51,353 nucleotides of DNA from positions 1 through 51,353 of the forward strand of contig JADHTB010000026.1 of NCBI GenBank assembly GCA_016776605.1, given 5' to 3'. Origin of the DNA: Alphaproteobacteria bacterium (GTDB lineage Bacteria > Pseudomonadota > Alphaproteobacteria > GCA-2731375). Every line of letters starts with the position of its first letter. Position 1 is the stretch's first letter. A program made the translations under genes and the position numbers. Shown in pieces: positions 33,688 to 41,372 of the stretch. Under the pieces are notes generated by a model. It was not told where the DNA came from. It worked only from the letters and a program-made list of their open reading frames with translations, and searched no databases.

Positions 33688-34610
33688 GCCAGGCCCCTCT
33701 CTTTCAACAATCCGCTCGCATCCGAGACATTTTCATGGATGCCCAACTTGCGGCTGCTCAGGCCAAGCGCCAAACCCAGCAACTGGGTAAAATACAGCAT
33801 TTTCACGGAGGTCTTGATGCCATGCTCTTTCTCGGCCCGGATCTGATGCATTTCCAGGCCGGAATGGCAGGTCGGACATTCGGTGGCGATCACATCAGCG
33901 CCGCAGTCTTCCGCCGTTTGCAAAAGATTGAGCACCAGCTTGGTCGAGGTATCCGAATCCGCCAGGGTATGGGCGCCCCCGCAGCATGCGGTCTTTAGCG
34001 GATAGTCAACAATTTCCGCCCCGGCGGCGCGCAGCAAATCGTCCATATAATGCGGATTATGGGTGGATTCGCTGCCCTCCCCTTGATCTTTTTCCGGAAA
34101 AATATTGCGGGGACGTGTATACATGCAGCCATAATAATTGGCGATCTTCAGACCCTTCAGGCTGTTCTTGACCCGCTCTCTGATGCCTTCCTCGCCGATT
34201 GCTTCCTTGATCCAATCAAGTGCGTGAATGGTTTCCACCTCGCCGGCCTGATAGGTGGCGTGGCCCGCCTTTTGCGACAAACGGTCCACCACTTCCTGGG
34301 TTTTCGGCTTTTTGGCGATGTCGTGTTCGACCTTTTTCAAATTGTGGTAACAGCCATTGCAGGGTGCCATCACCGTATCCACATTCATCTTTTCAGCGAC
34401 GATGGCCAGATTGCGGGCGGATAGGTAATTCTGCAATTCGGGATCGATATTCTTGACTTCCATCGCCCCGCAGCAATTCCAATTCGGTATTTCGATCAGA
34501 TCCAGCCCCAGCTTGCGCCCGACCGCCTTGGTCGAGCGGTTATAGCCATGCCCCGTGCCCTCCAGGGCGCAACCGGGGTAATAGGCGACCGTTTTGTATT
34601 TTTCGCTCAT
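33684..34610 (-). CDS. shdrB2: sHdrB2, CCG-domain subunit of the sulfur-oxidising Hdr-like complex
   Basis: The 308-residue protein has two CCG modules of the HdrB type: Cys14, Cys46-Cys47, Cys84 and Cys87, and a second set in YYGCMYTRP, ACCGGAH and CPTC. In methanogen HdrB such modules bind the non-cubane [4Fe-4S] clusters that cleave disulfides. In the sHdr complex they are thought to act on sulfur carried by sulfur-transfer proteins and LbpA. I prefer the ATG at 34610, although a TTG at 34619 is possible and the ribosome binding site is poor. It follows shdrC2 by 10 bp. Confidence 0.88.
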   Translation of the reverse strand: MSEKYKTVAYYPGCALEGTGHGYNRSTKAVGRKLGLDLIEIPNWNCCGAMEVKNIDPELQNYLSARNLAIVAEKMNVDTVMAPCNGCYHNLKKVEHDIAKKPKTQEVVDRLSQKAGHATYQAGEVETIHALDWIKEAIGEEGIRERVKNSLKGLKIANYYGCMYTRPRNIFPEKDQGEGSESTHNPHYMDDLLRAAGAEIVDYPLKTACCGGAHTLADSDTSTKLVLNLLQTAEDCGADVIATECPTCHSGLEMHQIRAEKEHGIKTSVKMLYFTQLLGLALGLSSRKLGIHENVSDASGLLKERGLA

Positions 34611-34620
34611 CTGCCTCAAC

Positions 34621-35352
34621 TCAATCCAAATTCAGGGCGCGTCTATTGGCGTCTTCCCGTTCCGCGATATATTCGGTAATCGCCGCCCGCGATTTATCCC
34701 AATCCCGCGTGCGCGGACGGAACACCGCGGCCAACGCCATTTTCAGACCCATCAGGATCGGCAGGCGCCGGGCCAGCCGCAGGGACATTTCCCGCAACCA
34801 CGGTTGGTTCAGGGGTTGTCCCGTGCGCTTGAAGAAGCCACGGATAATGCGGCCCTCTTCAATCTTTCCCGTGGCCACGATCTGCTCGGTGAATTCCGCG
34901 TCAAAGGCAGCCGCTGGTTTAACTTCCGTATGGCCTTTTAATTCCGCCCAGGTCGCCATCGCCTTCATCACCCCTTCGGGGGCAACATCGCGCGGGCAGA
35001 CATGGGTGCACTTATGGCAGGAGACGCATTGCCAGAGCAGATCCTTGTCACGCAGCAATTCTTTTTCAAAGCCCATGCGCGCCAGATAGATCCAATAACG
35101 CGGGTTGAAATCCGGGTTCAGGTCATTGACCGTGCAAACATTGGTGCAGGAAGAGCATTGAAAGCAGCGGTGAATATATTCGCCGCCGGGCAAGGCCGCT
35201 ATTTCCTCCTCCATCCGCTCGTTGTAATCGGAGACCACGCGGGTTTCGATAAACGTGCTCCAATGCCCCGAGACATCGACGCCGTCGATCTCCAACTGTT
35301 CATGCTCGGTCAGATCTTCCGGGCGGATCAGTGATTTTTCATGGATTGGCAC
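34621..35352 (-). CDS. shdrC2: sHdrC2, two-cluster ferredoxin-like subunit
   Basis: The 243-residue protein has two CxxCxxCxxxC sets: Cys63/66/69/73 and Cys109/112/115/119 (the second followed by Pro). It is an electron-transfer subunit of the HdrC type. The start is GTG and overlaps the previous stop (TAGTG), with GGAGGGGG about 7 bp upstream. The C-terminal part is basic and helical. In known clusters HdrC2 and HdrB2 form one half of the complex and HdrC1/B1 the other. Confidence 0.88.
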   Translation of the reverse strand: MPIHEKSLIRPEDLTEHEQLEIDGVDVSGHWSTFIETRVVSDYNERMEEEIAALPGGEYIHRCFQCSSCTNVCTVNDLNPDFNPRYWIYLARMGFEKELLRDKDLLWQCVSCHKCTHVCPRDVAPEGVMKAMATWAELKGHTEVKPAAAFDAEFTEQIVATGKIEEGRIIRGFFKRTGQPLNQPWLREMSLRLARRLPILMGLKMALAAVFRPRTRDWDKSRAAITEYIAEREDANRRALNLD

Positions 35353-36269
35353 TACCCGGCCCCCTCCGCCGTTAACTCGACAAGGCCCGAAAACCGATGC
35401 CGCCCCGGGCGTTCGCCAAGGCCTTCGCCAAGGTTTTGGCCACCGGGCAATTTCACCCTTGTCCGGCGGCCATCCATATCCGCGACATCAAGGCCTAGCA
35501 TTCGCAGGGTGTATTGAAATTCGTCCTTTGGTCCGGAAAACTCGGTCTTCAGATAACTCGCCCCCTGGCTGCCGATGTAACCGCCATAGACTTGCGCGCA
35601 GAGCAAATCGACCAGGAATTCCGGATCCGAGCCGAGCCCGCGGTTGATGCTGTAGCCAACCAGTTCGTCGCGCAGATTTACGTGCGTTTGAAAATCGTCG
35701 GGAACCGCAAGCCGCCCCAGCACGCCATCCTCGGTGTGCCAGATTTCGCGCAAAACGCCGGTGTTGGCGCCGGCGTCCCAGATCCAACGGGTCATCAGGG
35801 GATAAACCCCCGGCATGACATTGTGCAGCGTCTCGGCCGCCAGATCGCGCACCCACCGATGTTTGCGGTCGATGGGAAAGGCCTGAACAAAAGCCGCCAT
35901 GCGTTCGTCGGCGCGCTGGGGGTCCTGGGCATTGTCAAGTAGCCCGCGGAACGCTTCGCGCAGATGACCGATGCCATGATCCGCGACCGCCGCCGCAACG
36001 CGGCGTCGCACCGATGGCATGAAGGCGGCAAGATCATAGAGCGCATGATCGCTCAGATGGTCGATGGCCCCGCCAGTCAACTGACTACGAAAATATTCAG
36101 CCTTGGCCGCCAGCGCGTCCAACAGCCGCTCAATCCCGCCATACGCCTCCGCGCCGGATTGGAGCGAGGCAAGGGCCTGATCCAATGTCGGCCCGGACAG
36201 GTGCAGAACGACGCCGGGCATGCCAGGCAGCACCGCTGGCGGTTTCCGTTTGAGCCAATTGCCTAGCAT
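35352..36269 (-). CDS. sHdr-associated hypothetical protein (conserved between sHdrA and sHdrC2)
   Basis: The 305-residue protein occupies the place of the conserved hypothetical gene in the core order C1-B1-A-hyp-C2-B2. It is rich in helices with no Cys cluster. Visible blocks are GGIERLLDALAAKAEYF, HNVMPGVYPLMTRWIWDAGANTG, and DLLCAQVYGGYIGSQG. I recognise it by position and general look, not by a domain. The start is placed at the ATG at 36269 (AAGG 5 bp upstream) rather than the GTG two codons earlier. Confidence 0.75.
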   Translation of the reverse strand: MLGNWLKRKPPAVLPGMPGVVLHLSGPTLDQALASLQSGAEAYGGIERLLDALAAKAEYFRSQLTGGAIDHLSDHALYDLAAFMPSVRRRVAAAVADHGIGHLREAFRGLLDNAQDPQRADERMAAFVQAFPIDRKHRWVRDLAAETLHNVMPGVYPLMTRWIWDAGANTGVLREIWHTEDGVLGRLAVPDDFQTHVNLRDELVGYSINRGLGSDPEFLVDLLCAQVYGGYIGSQGASYLKTEFSGPKDEFQYTLRMLGLDVADMDGRRTRVKLPGGQNLGEGLGERPGRHRFSGLVELTAEGAG

Positions 36270-36302
36270 CGCCACCTTATCCCATTCCCCACATATCAGG
36301 CG

Positions 36303-37361
36303 CTATTCCGCTGCCGCCGAGGGCGCCACCATGCCCCCATCCATTCCGAGGGCCGCCATTGCCGCCGCCTGCCCCTGGGCGATGGAATCGTCGATCGTCT
36401 CCGGCCCAACGGCGGCACCCGCCACATAGACGCCGGCGCGCGAGGTCAGGCCGATACCGCCGTAGCTGAATTGCTGCGCGATATTGCCTTCCTTCTGCAA
36501 ATCCACGCCGAAGGTTTCGGCAATCGTGGCGTTCTCCAGATTGGGATCCATGCCGATGGCGTGAACCACCAGATCAAAGGGGATGGCGATCGGGCGTTTG
36601 ACCAGGGTATCCTCACCCTTGATCAACAGACGATTGCCGTCCGAGGTAACTTCCGCGACACGGGATTTGATATATTTGACGCGGAATTCTTCCTGGCTGC
36701 GCCAATAATATTCAGTCTCATACTGGCCGTAGGTGCGGATATCCATGTAGTAGATATAAACACTGCAGTCGGGCAGCAATTCACGGATTTCCATGGCGAT
36801 ATTGGCCGATACCGTGCAACAGATTTTGGAACACCATTCGCGGCCGATTTGACGGTCGCGGGAACCAACGCATAACAGGATCGCAACCCGGTCCGGCACG
36901 CGGCCGTCGGACGGGCAGTAGACCCCCTTACCCGACGACATCATCTGTTCCACCTGCACCGTTGTCACCACATCCGGGTGGGTGCCAAAGCCCCATTCCG
37001 GCTTGTTGATGGAATCGAAATGAGTAAAGCCGGTCGCCAGGATCGCCGACGAAACCTGGCATTGCTCGCCGCTGCTCAAAGTCGCATTGAAGGAGCCCGG
37101 TGTGCCGGCGAATTCGGTAACCCGCGCACCCAGCCGGACGTCGACCAAATCACTGCCCGCGACCCGTTGCACCATGCCGCCAATGGCATCCTTGGCCCAT
37201 TCGCCGCTGGGCACCAGTTTGGCGTACCCGGAGATAATCGGCGCACCGCCCAATTCCGCTTCTTTTTCCACCAAAATGGATTTGCGGCCAATCGCGGACA
37301 GGGCTTGCGCTGCCCCCAGGCCCGCCGGCCCGCCGCCGACAATCAGTATTGGGTCAGTCAA
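36303..37361 (-). CDS. shdrA: sHdrA, FAD-containing subunit
   Basis: The 352-residue protein has an FAD Rossmann site at its very start (ILIVGGGPAGLGAAQAL) and a late FAD motif (GVYVAGAAVGPETIDDSI). A Cys patch in LLCVGSRDRQIGREWCSKICC matches the HdrA-type Fe-S/flavin region. The start is TTG: it overlaps the shdrB1 stop as TTGA, has GAAGGAT upstream, and places the Rossmann motif at the N-terminus as expected. Upstream in-frame sequence lacks similarity. It would take electrons from the B/C modules, probably to NAD(P) or another carrier; the acceptor is not established. Confidence 0.88.
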   Translation of the reverse strand: MTDPILIVGGGPAGLGAAQALSAIGRKSILVEKEAELGGAPIISGYAKLVPSGEWAKDAIGGMVQRVAGSDLVDVRLGARVTEFAGTPGSFNATLSSGEQCQVSSAILATGFTHFDSINKPEWGFGTHPDVVTTVQVEQMMSSGKGVYCPSDGRVPDRVAILLCVGSRDRQIGREWCSKICCTVSANIAMEIRELLPDCSVYIYYMDIRTYGQYETEYYWRSQEEFRVKYIKSRVAEVTSDGNRLLIKGEDTLVKRPIAIPFDLVVHAIGMDPNLENATIAETFGVDLQKEGNIAQQFSYGGIGLTSRAGVYVAGAAVGPETIDDSIAQGQAAAMAALGMDGGMVAPSAAAE

Positions 37362-38689
37362 GGTCGATATCCTTCGCCAGAGGTGATGGCGCGCCGGGGC
37401 TCGTACAGAGTTTCTATTTTGCCCTGGGCGACCTCTTCCAAATAACCTTCGAACTCCGCCTTCGCCCGCTGCCAATCGATGCCGAGTTTTTCCAGCAGAT
37501 CCTCGAACGGCGAGGCATGCCAATGCATTTGCACGATCTTGTAGGGATGCGCGCCGCATAACAACGCCGCCACCTGACAATCGGCCAGGACCGGCAATGC
37601 ATAATCCTTGCCCACCGCCTTGCCGATCCACTGGTTCTTGTCCAGGGTCGTGATGCAGCCGGTATCATGACCAACCATGACGTCGGCCCGCGCTTCCTCC
37701 ACCGCGACCTTGATCTTGCGGTCGATGGCGAAGGAGCGGGTGAATTCCCGTTCCGAAATGATGTGGCGAAAGCCAAAGCCGCAGCAATCGTACCAGGTTG
37801 AATAATCGATCACCTGGGTGCCCATTTCCTGCATGATGCCGGTGGATACCGCGACCCGGTTGCCGTCCAGGACATCGTCGTCATAGATCACATCCTCGGG
37901 CACCATCTTGTAGACATGGCAGGCCGGATGAATGGTCACCCGTATATTCGAGGCATCGATCTGTTGTTTGTCGGCGATCCGGCCGCGCATGACATGCAGC
38001 CATTCGGAATAATGCACGATCTCCTCGGGTATCAGCAGCTTGCCGTCGATCAGGCGGTCCAGCTTCGCCAGGATTTTCCGGACCTGTTCGCGCAATTCGG
38101 CGGAATGCATCAGAAAATGACGCACTTCCTTGTAGTTGCCGAAAGACGTGCCGCAATGCACCAGTGGATAATAATAGCCCGGATCCAGGCCTTCCGCCTG
38201 GGCCGAGACATAGGCCTGGTGAAAATTACGCAGAAACACGGCAGCCAGAGAGACGATATTGCCAATGCCGGAGCCATGGTAATTCCAGGCCGTGCACGAG
38301 GTCTGATCGGTTTCGTCCAGATAGCGCGTTTCGGTCTGGTTCATCAGCCATAACAAGGACGCCGGATAGCCCGGAATATTGCCGCACTGGCCGCAGGATT
38401 TATGATGCCAAAGCTGATTGGTGGGAATTTTCTTGTCCCAGCCGTAAAGCGTCTTCGCCATCACCGGTTCATGTTGATCGCCAACCCGATGAACGATAAT
38501 TTCGCCATCTTTTTCCAGCTGCCACATGGCATCGCGCACGTCCTCGACGCGGTCCTTGTTGGTCAGCAAGGCACGCTTGTCGATCTTCGCCTCAACCCAG
38601 GACGTGGCGGTGCGCGCGTCCTGAGCGCTCAACCTGGCATCGCGCCATTCTTCCCCATGACCGGTAAATCGTTCGCCGTTATCGCTCAT
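37358..38689 (-). CDS. shdrB1: sHdrB1, CCG-domain subunit
   Basis: The 443-residue protein is longer than sHdrB2. It carries Cys in SCGQCG (about 95-100), HPACHVYK, DCCGFGFRH and DTGCITTLD, and late ADCQVAALLCGAHPYK, an HdrB-type layout with altered spacing. An N-terminal part of about 90 residues precedes the first Cys set. I choose the ATG at 38689; a GTG four codons earlier is the alternative. It overlaps shdrA by 4 bp and follows shdrC1 by 44 bp. Confidence 0.88.
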   Translation of the reverse strand: MSDNGERFTGHGEEWRDARLSAQDARTATSWVEAKIDKRALLTNKDRVEDVRDAMWQLEKDGEIIVHRVGDQHEPVMAKTLYGWDKKIPTNQLWHHKSCGQCGNIPGYPASLLWLMNQTETRYLDETDQTSCTAWNYHGSGIGNIVSLAAVFLRNFHQAYVSAQAEGLDPGYYYPLVHCGTSFGNYKEVRHFLMHSAELREQVRKILAKLDRLIDGKLLIPEEIVHYSEWLHVMRGRIADKQQIDASNIRVTIHPACHVYKMVPEDVIYDDDVLDGNRVAVSTGIMQEMGTQVIDYSTWYDCCGFGFRHIISEREFTRSFAIDRKIKVAVEEARADVMVGHDTGCITTLDKNQWIGKAVGKDYALPVLADCQVAALLCGAHPYKIVQMHWHASPFEDLLEKLGIDWQRAKAEFEGYLEEVAQGKIETLYEPRRAITSGEGYRP

Positions 38690-38733
38690 CGTTAATCCCA
38701 CCCCATTGCGGACGCGCGTAAATCATTCTGGCC

Positions 38734-39498
38734 TCAATCATCATCGTCGTCATCGTCTTGTTCTTCCAGCCAATCGGCATAGTCTTCGCGCTTTTCATCC
38801 ATGATATCGACGATGACATCAAAAAGGTTTTCATCCATGGTTTCCAGCTGATCAAGGACGCCGGACTCCTCCCAGATGGTATAAAGCTCGATCGAGGTTT
38901 TCAGATTGACGGCCCAGGCGGTTTCCTGTGTGTGCAGGGTCGGCATGGGGATGGCCTTGCGCAGAATGTTCAGAGGCGCTTCGACCTTGGAAATATTCGG
39001 CCCCCAATCGGGGAAATGTTCCGGCGTGATCATGTTCGGCGCCAGCTGATTGCCGGTCGTCATGACTTTCAACATGACCCGGGAGAAAGGCCGCAAAACT
39101 TCCTTGGCCGATTCCATGCCGTGCTTGATCGCCACTTCCCGCATCACCATCACCAGGCCACCGGGCGAATTGCCGAAGGGACAGCGCGCCGCGCAGGTAT
39201 AACATTGGGCGCAGGCCCAGATTTTCTCCTGCATGGCATCGTAGATGCCTTCGACATTTTCCGTCCACAGCAGCTGTACGATCTCGCGCGGTGAATAGTC
39301 GTAGTAATGCGCCGACGGACAGGTGGCGGTGCAGATGCCGCAATTCAAACAGCCATTCAGTTCGCTGTCGTAACGCGGATGGGTGCGGATATCGTCAAAG
39401 ATCTCCTCCAGCGCCTCGCGATCCAGGGGCGCATCGGCACCGATGGGGTCGGCAAGTTTGCCGACGGCGCGTTGACCAGATTGCGGTGAGCTTGTCAT
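38734..39498 (-). CDS. shdrC1: sHdrC1, two-cluster ferredoxin-like subunit
   Basis: The 254-residue protein has Cys50/53/56/60 and Cys96/99/102/106 as two [4Fe-4S] sites of the HdrC type. The tail is strongly acidic, ending in seven Asp residues after EEQ, which is unusual and may be a docking tail. It follows the DsrE-like gene with no gap (TAA then ATG). It begins the core order C1-B1-A-hyp-C2-B2, the arrangement I recall as the type I sHdr cluster. Confidence 0.9.
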   Translation of the reverse strand: MTSSPQSGQRAVGKLADPIGADAPLDREALEEIFDDIRTHPRYDSELNGCLNCGICTATCPSAHYYDYSPREIVQLLWTENVEGIYDAMQEKIWACAQCYTCAARCPFGNSPGGLVMVMREVAIKHGMESAKEVLRPFSRVMLKVMTTGNQLAPNMITPEHFPDWGPNISKVEAPLNILRKAIPMPTLHTQETAWAVNLKTSIELYTIWEESGVLDQLETMDENLFDVIVDIMDEKREDYADWLEEQDDDDDDD

Positions 39499-39879
39499 TT
39501 AATAGGTCAAGACGCGGGTTTCGTCGTCTTCCATCACCTGTTCAATCAGATAGGCCCCGCCAACCACGCCGGAGCATTCCGGGATCAGATCATCCAGGGT
39601 CATATCGAACAGGTCCAGATTGGGTGAGCAGCAATTGAACACCACCCCCGCCTCGTGCGCATCCTTGATGAAATCATAGACGCTCTTTGGCGAACCTTCC
39701 TTGACGAACAGCTTTTCCGCGACGCCCTTGCGCATCAACTGGCCGGCGGTCGCCGTACAGATGACTTCAACCTCGTATTCCATGGCGGCGGCGACGGTTG
39801 CCTGAAAAAAAGGCGCACCCAGTTCCTCGCCATTCCTCGGATCGGTATTGACCAACACTATCAGCAATTTTTCGGCCAT
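39499..39879 (-). CDS. DsrE-like sulfur-transfer protein at the head of the sHdr genes
   Basis: The 126-residue protein has the DsrE/F-like alpha/beta fold, starting with LLIVLVNTDPRNGEEL. It has three candidate active Cys residues: 83-84 in FNCCSPN and 102 in PECSGVV. It is distinct from the DsrE3A-like protein at 32228. The ATG at 39879 has AAGGGA 6 bp upstream and is preferred over the in-frame ATG at 39906. It directly abuts shdrC1, so it should be made with the complex and may deliver or accept sulfur. Confidence 0.82.
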   Translation of the reverse strand: MAEKLLIVLVNTDPRNGEELGAPFFQATVAAAMEYEVEVICTATAGQLMRKGVAEKLFVKEGSPKSVYDFIKDAHEAGVVFNCCSPNLDLFDMTLDDLIPECSGVVGGAYLIEQVMEDDETRVLTY

Positions 39880-39951
39880 AGACGTTCCCTTGATCGACAT
39901 ATTCAATTTATCGCAAATGTTATTTCAAAATTAGCAAATCGGCAAGTTTTT

Positions 39952-39969
39952 ACATGCGTTTTCGCATGT
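39952..39969. promoter_or_regulatory. 18-bp perfect palindrome upstream of the dsrE-shdr genes
   Basis: ACATGCG and CGCATGT flank TTTT. It lies about 75-90 bp before the DsrE-like start codon, in the 141-bp gap after the GATase-like gene. On the minus strand no T-run follows, so a terminator is unlikely and an operator is more plausible. A second inverted repeat (GCGGCAT/ATGCCGC, 39978-40002) sits next to it. Confidence 0.4.
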
Positions 39970-40020
39970 GAAGTCATGCGGCATGAGGCGGGCGAATGCC
40001 GCCGAATTAAAACGCCGTGT

Positions 40021-40728
40021 TCAGTCCTGGGGATCGGGCCGCATCCAGCCGGTCCGCTGCACCAGTCCGATCATGATTTGGTGCAAGCTACGTTCAATGT
40101 CCCGGTGCACGGCGCGTAATTCATTCAATTGTGGGATCGCGTCTTCGGGTCCTTCCTCGAATTCCATGATCAGGTCTTCGATAATGCCGGATTTTACCCC
40201 CGGATGACCGGCGAACCCGAAACTGTTCTCTCCTATTTGAAAGATCAGCGGGCTGCCATCCGCATCCTGGGCAAGGGTTCGCGCCCCTGGCGGTGGCAAC
40301 GCCCGGCCGCGCCCGTATCGGACAATGTAAAATTCTTCCGGCAGGAAAGCCGCCGCCGCTTCATCAGCCACCCGCGCCGCTTTTATCAGTTTGAATTCAA
40401 ACGGCGTTGCCTGGCTGCCGCCGCCCGCCGCCAGCGCCAATATCTGCGCACCCAGACCAAAACCAAGAACCGGCAGCCCGTCCGCAAGATACCGGGCACA
40501 CAGCTCCACCTCGCCGGCCAGCGAGGGCAGGTTCCTCTCGCCAGTGCAGCTCCACGGCCCGCCACCCAACAATACCAGGCCGTCAAAAGGATCGAACGTC
40601 TTCAGTTGCCAGCCCTGGTCAACAAAGGGACGGACATATTGAAAGGCGATGCGCCGGGCCTCCAGGTGATCTTCGATTAAGCCAAGAAATTCAGCTTCCG
40701 TGTGTTGCAAAACCAACAGTTTGCTCAT
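40021..40728 (-). CDS. Class I glutamine-amidotransferase-like protein without catalytic Cys
   Basis: The 235-residue protein has the class I GATase fold: LVLLGGGPWS (about 51-60), the nucleophile elbow and a late His. The elbow reads GFGLG instead of GxCLG, so the catalytic Cys is Gly91 (codon GGT). His175 remains in AGHPGV, but the usual HPE glutamate is Gly. Glutamine hydrolysis therefore seems impossible, and a binding or scaffold role is likely. I recall that GATase-like genes occur near lipoate assembly genes in other sHdr organisms, which fits the context. It leads the leftward sulfur genes. Confidence 0.82.
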   Translation of the reverse strand: MSKLLVLQHTEAEFLGLIEDHLEARRIAFQYVRPFVDQGWQLKTFDPFDGLVLLGGGPWSCTGERNLPSLAGEVELCARYLADGLPVLGFGLGAQILALAAGGGSQATPFEFKLIKAARVADEAAAAFLPEEFYIVRYGRGRALPPPGARTLAQDADGSPLIFQIGENSFGFAGHPGVKSGIIEDLIMEFEEGPEDAIPQLNELRAVHRDIERSLHQIMIGLVQRTGWMRPDPQD

Positions 40729-40880
40729 GCCGCAATGACCTTCGTTGTAACCTTCGTGATGCTGCTCGGCGTTGACACACTGATCAGATATAGTTTTTTC
40801 TGCCCTGAAACGATGGACTAATCAATCATGCGTTTACGGCTTGCCAGGTCTTGGCGCTGTGTCCGCCGTCGAAAGTCATG

Positions 40881-40896
40881 TGGTTTATCATAACCA
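40881..40896. promoter_or_regulatory. Candidate operator TGGTTTATCATAACCA
   Basis: TGGTT and AACCA form a perfect inverted repeat with a 6-bp centre. It is flanked on both sides by AAAGTCAT. It lies between the divergent GATase-like gene and the SqrR/BigR-like regulator and could be that regulator's site. Confidence 0.35.
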
Positions 40897-41005
40897 AAGT
40901 CATTTGCGGCGGAACCGCCCGGTGCAGCCTTCTTGAAAAAACGAACCGGTCTTGACTTCCGGTAAAAACCACCGCCAAATCGATGCGCGGCAAAGTAGCG
41001 GCAAA

Positions 41006-41353
41006 ATGCCTGCGGACATTGATCGCGGGTCAGGAACGGGAACGGAATACAACGTGGATTCGACTGAACTTGCCGCCGTGGCCGGCGAAGCGAGCAAATT
41101 TCTCAAGGCGATCGCAAATCCGGACAGACTGCAAATTCTCTGCATGTTGGTCCAGGAGGAGATGAATGTCTCGTCGCTGGAGGCTGTAACCGGCATCCGG
41201 CAACCCAGGCTGTCGCAACATCTGGCACGCCTGCGCCGGGACGGCCTGGTCACCAATCGGCGCAACGCCAAGGAAATCCGTTACTCGTTGTGCAGCAAAG
41301 AAGCGCAGGAAGTCATCTCCCTGCTGCATCAGCTCTACTGCGCCCCAAAATAG
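41006..41353 (+). CDS. ArsR family regulator of the sulfur cluster (sHdrR-like)
   Basis: The 115-residue protein is a winged-helix ArsR-type repressor of the SqrR/BigR group. Cys46 (QILCML) and Cys112 (LYCAPK) match the paired sulfur-sensing cysteines, and Cys96 is extra. The recognition helix region is RQPRLSQHLARLRRDG. A similar regulator, sHdrR, represses shdr genes in Hyphomicrobium, so this gene, divergent from the cluster, probably senses reactive sulfur for it. The start is uncertain: an upstream TTG (40952) and a GTG (41054) are alternatives, and none has a strong ribosome binding site. Confidence 0.82.
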   Translation: MPADIDRGSGTGTEYNVDSTELAAVAGEASKFLKAIANPDRLQILCMLVQEEMNVSSLEAVTGIRQPRLSQHLARLRRDGLVTNRRNAKEIRYSLCSKEAQEVISLLHQLYCAPK

Positions 41354-41372
41354 AGTTACGCCGCCGCCTGGA

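Noticed and set aside
33684..39498. Methanogen-type heterodisulfide reductase
   Set aside because: HdrA here is short (352 residues) with one FAD domain, and the gene order and LbpA/TusA/DsrE neighbours match the sulfur-oxidising sHdr type.
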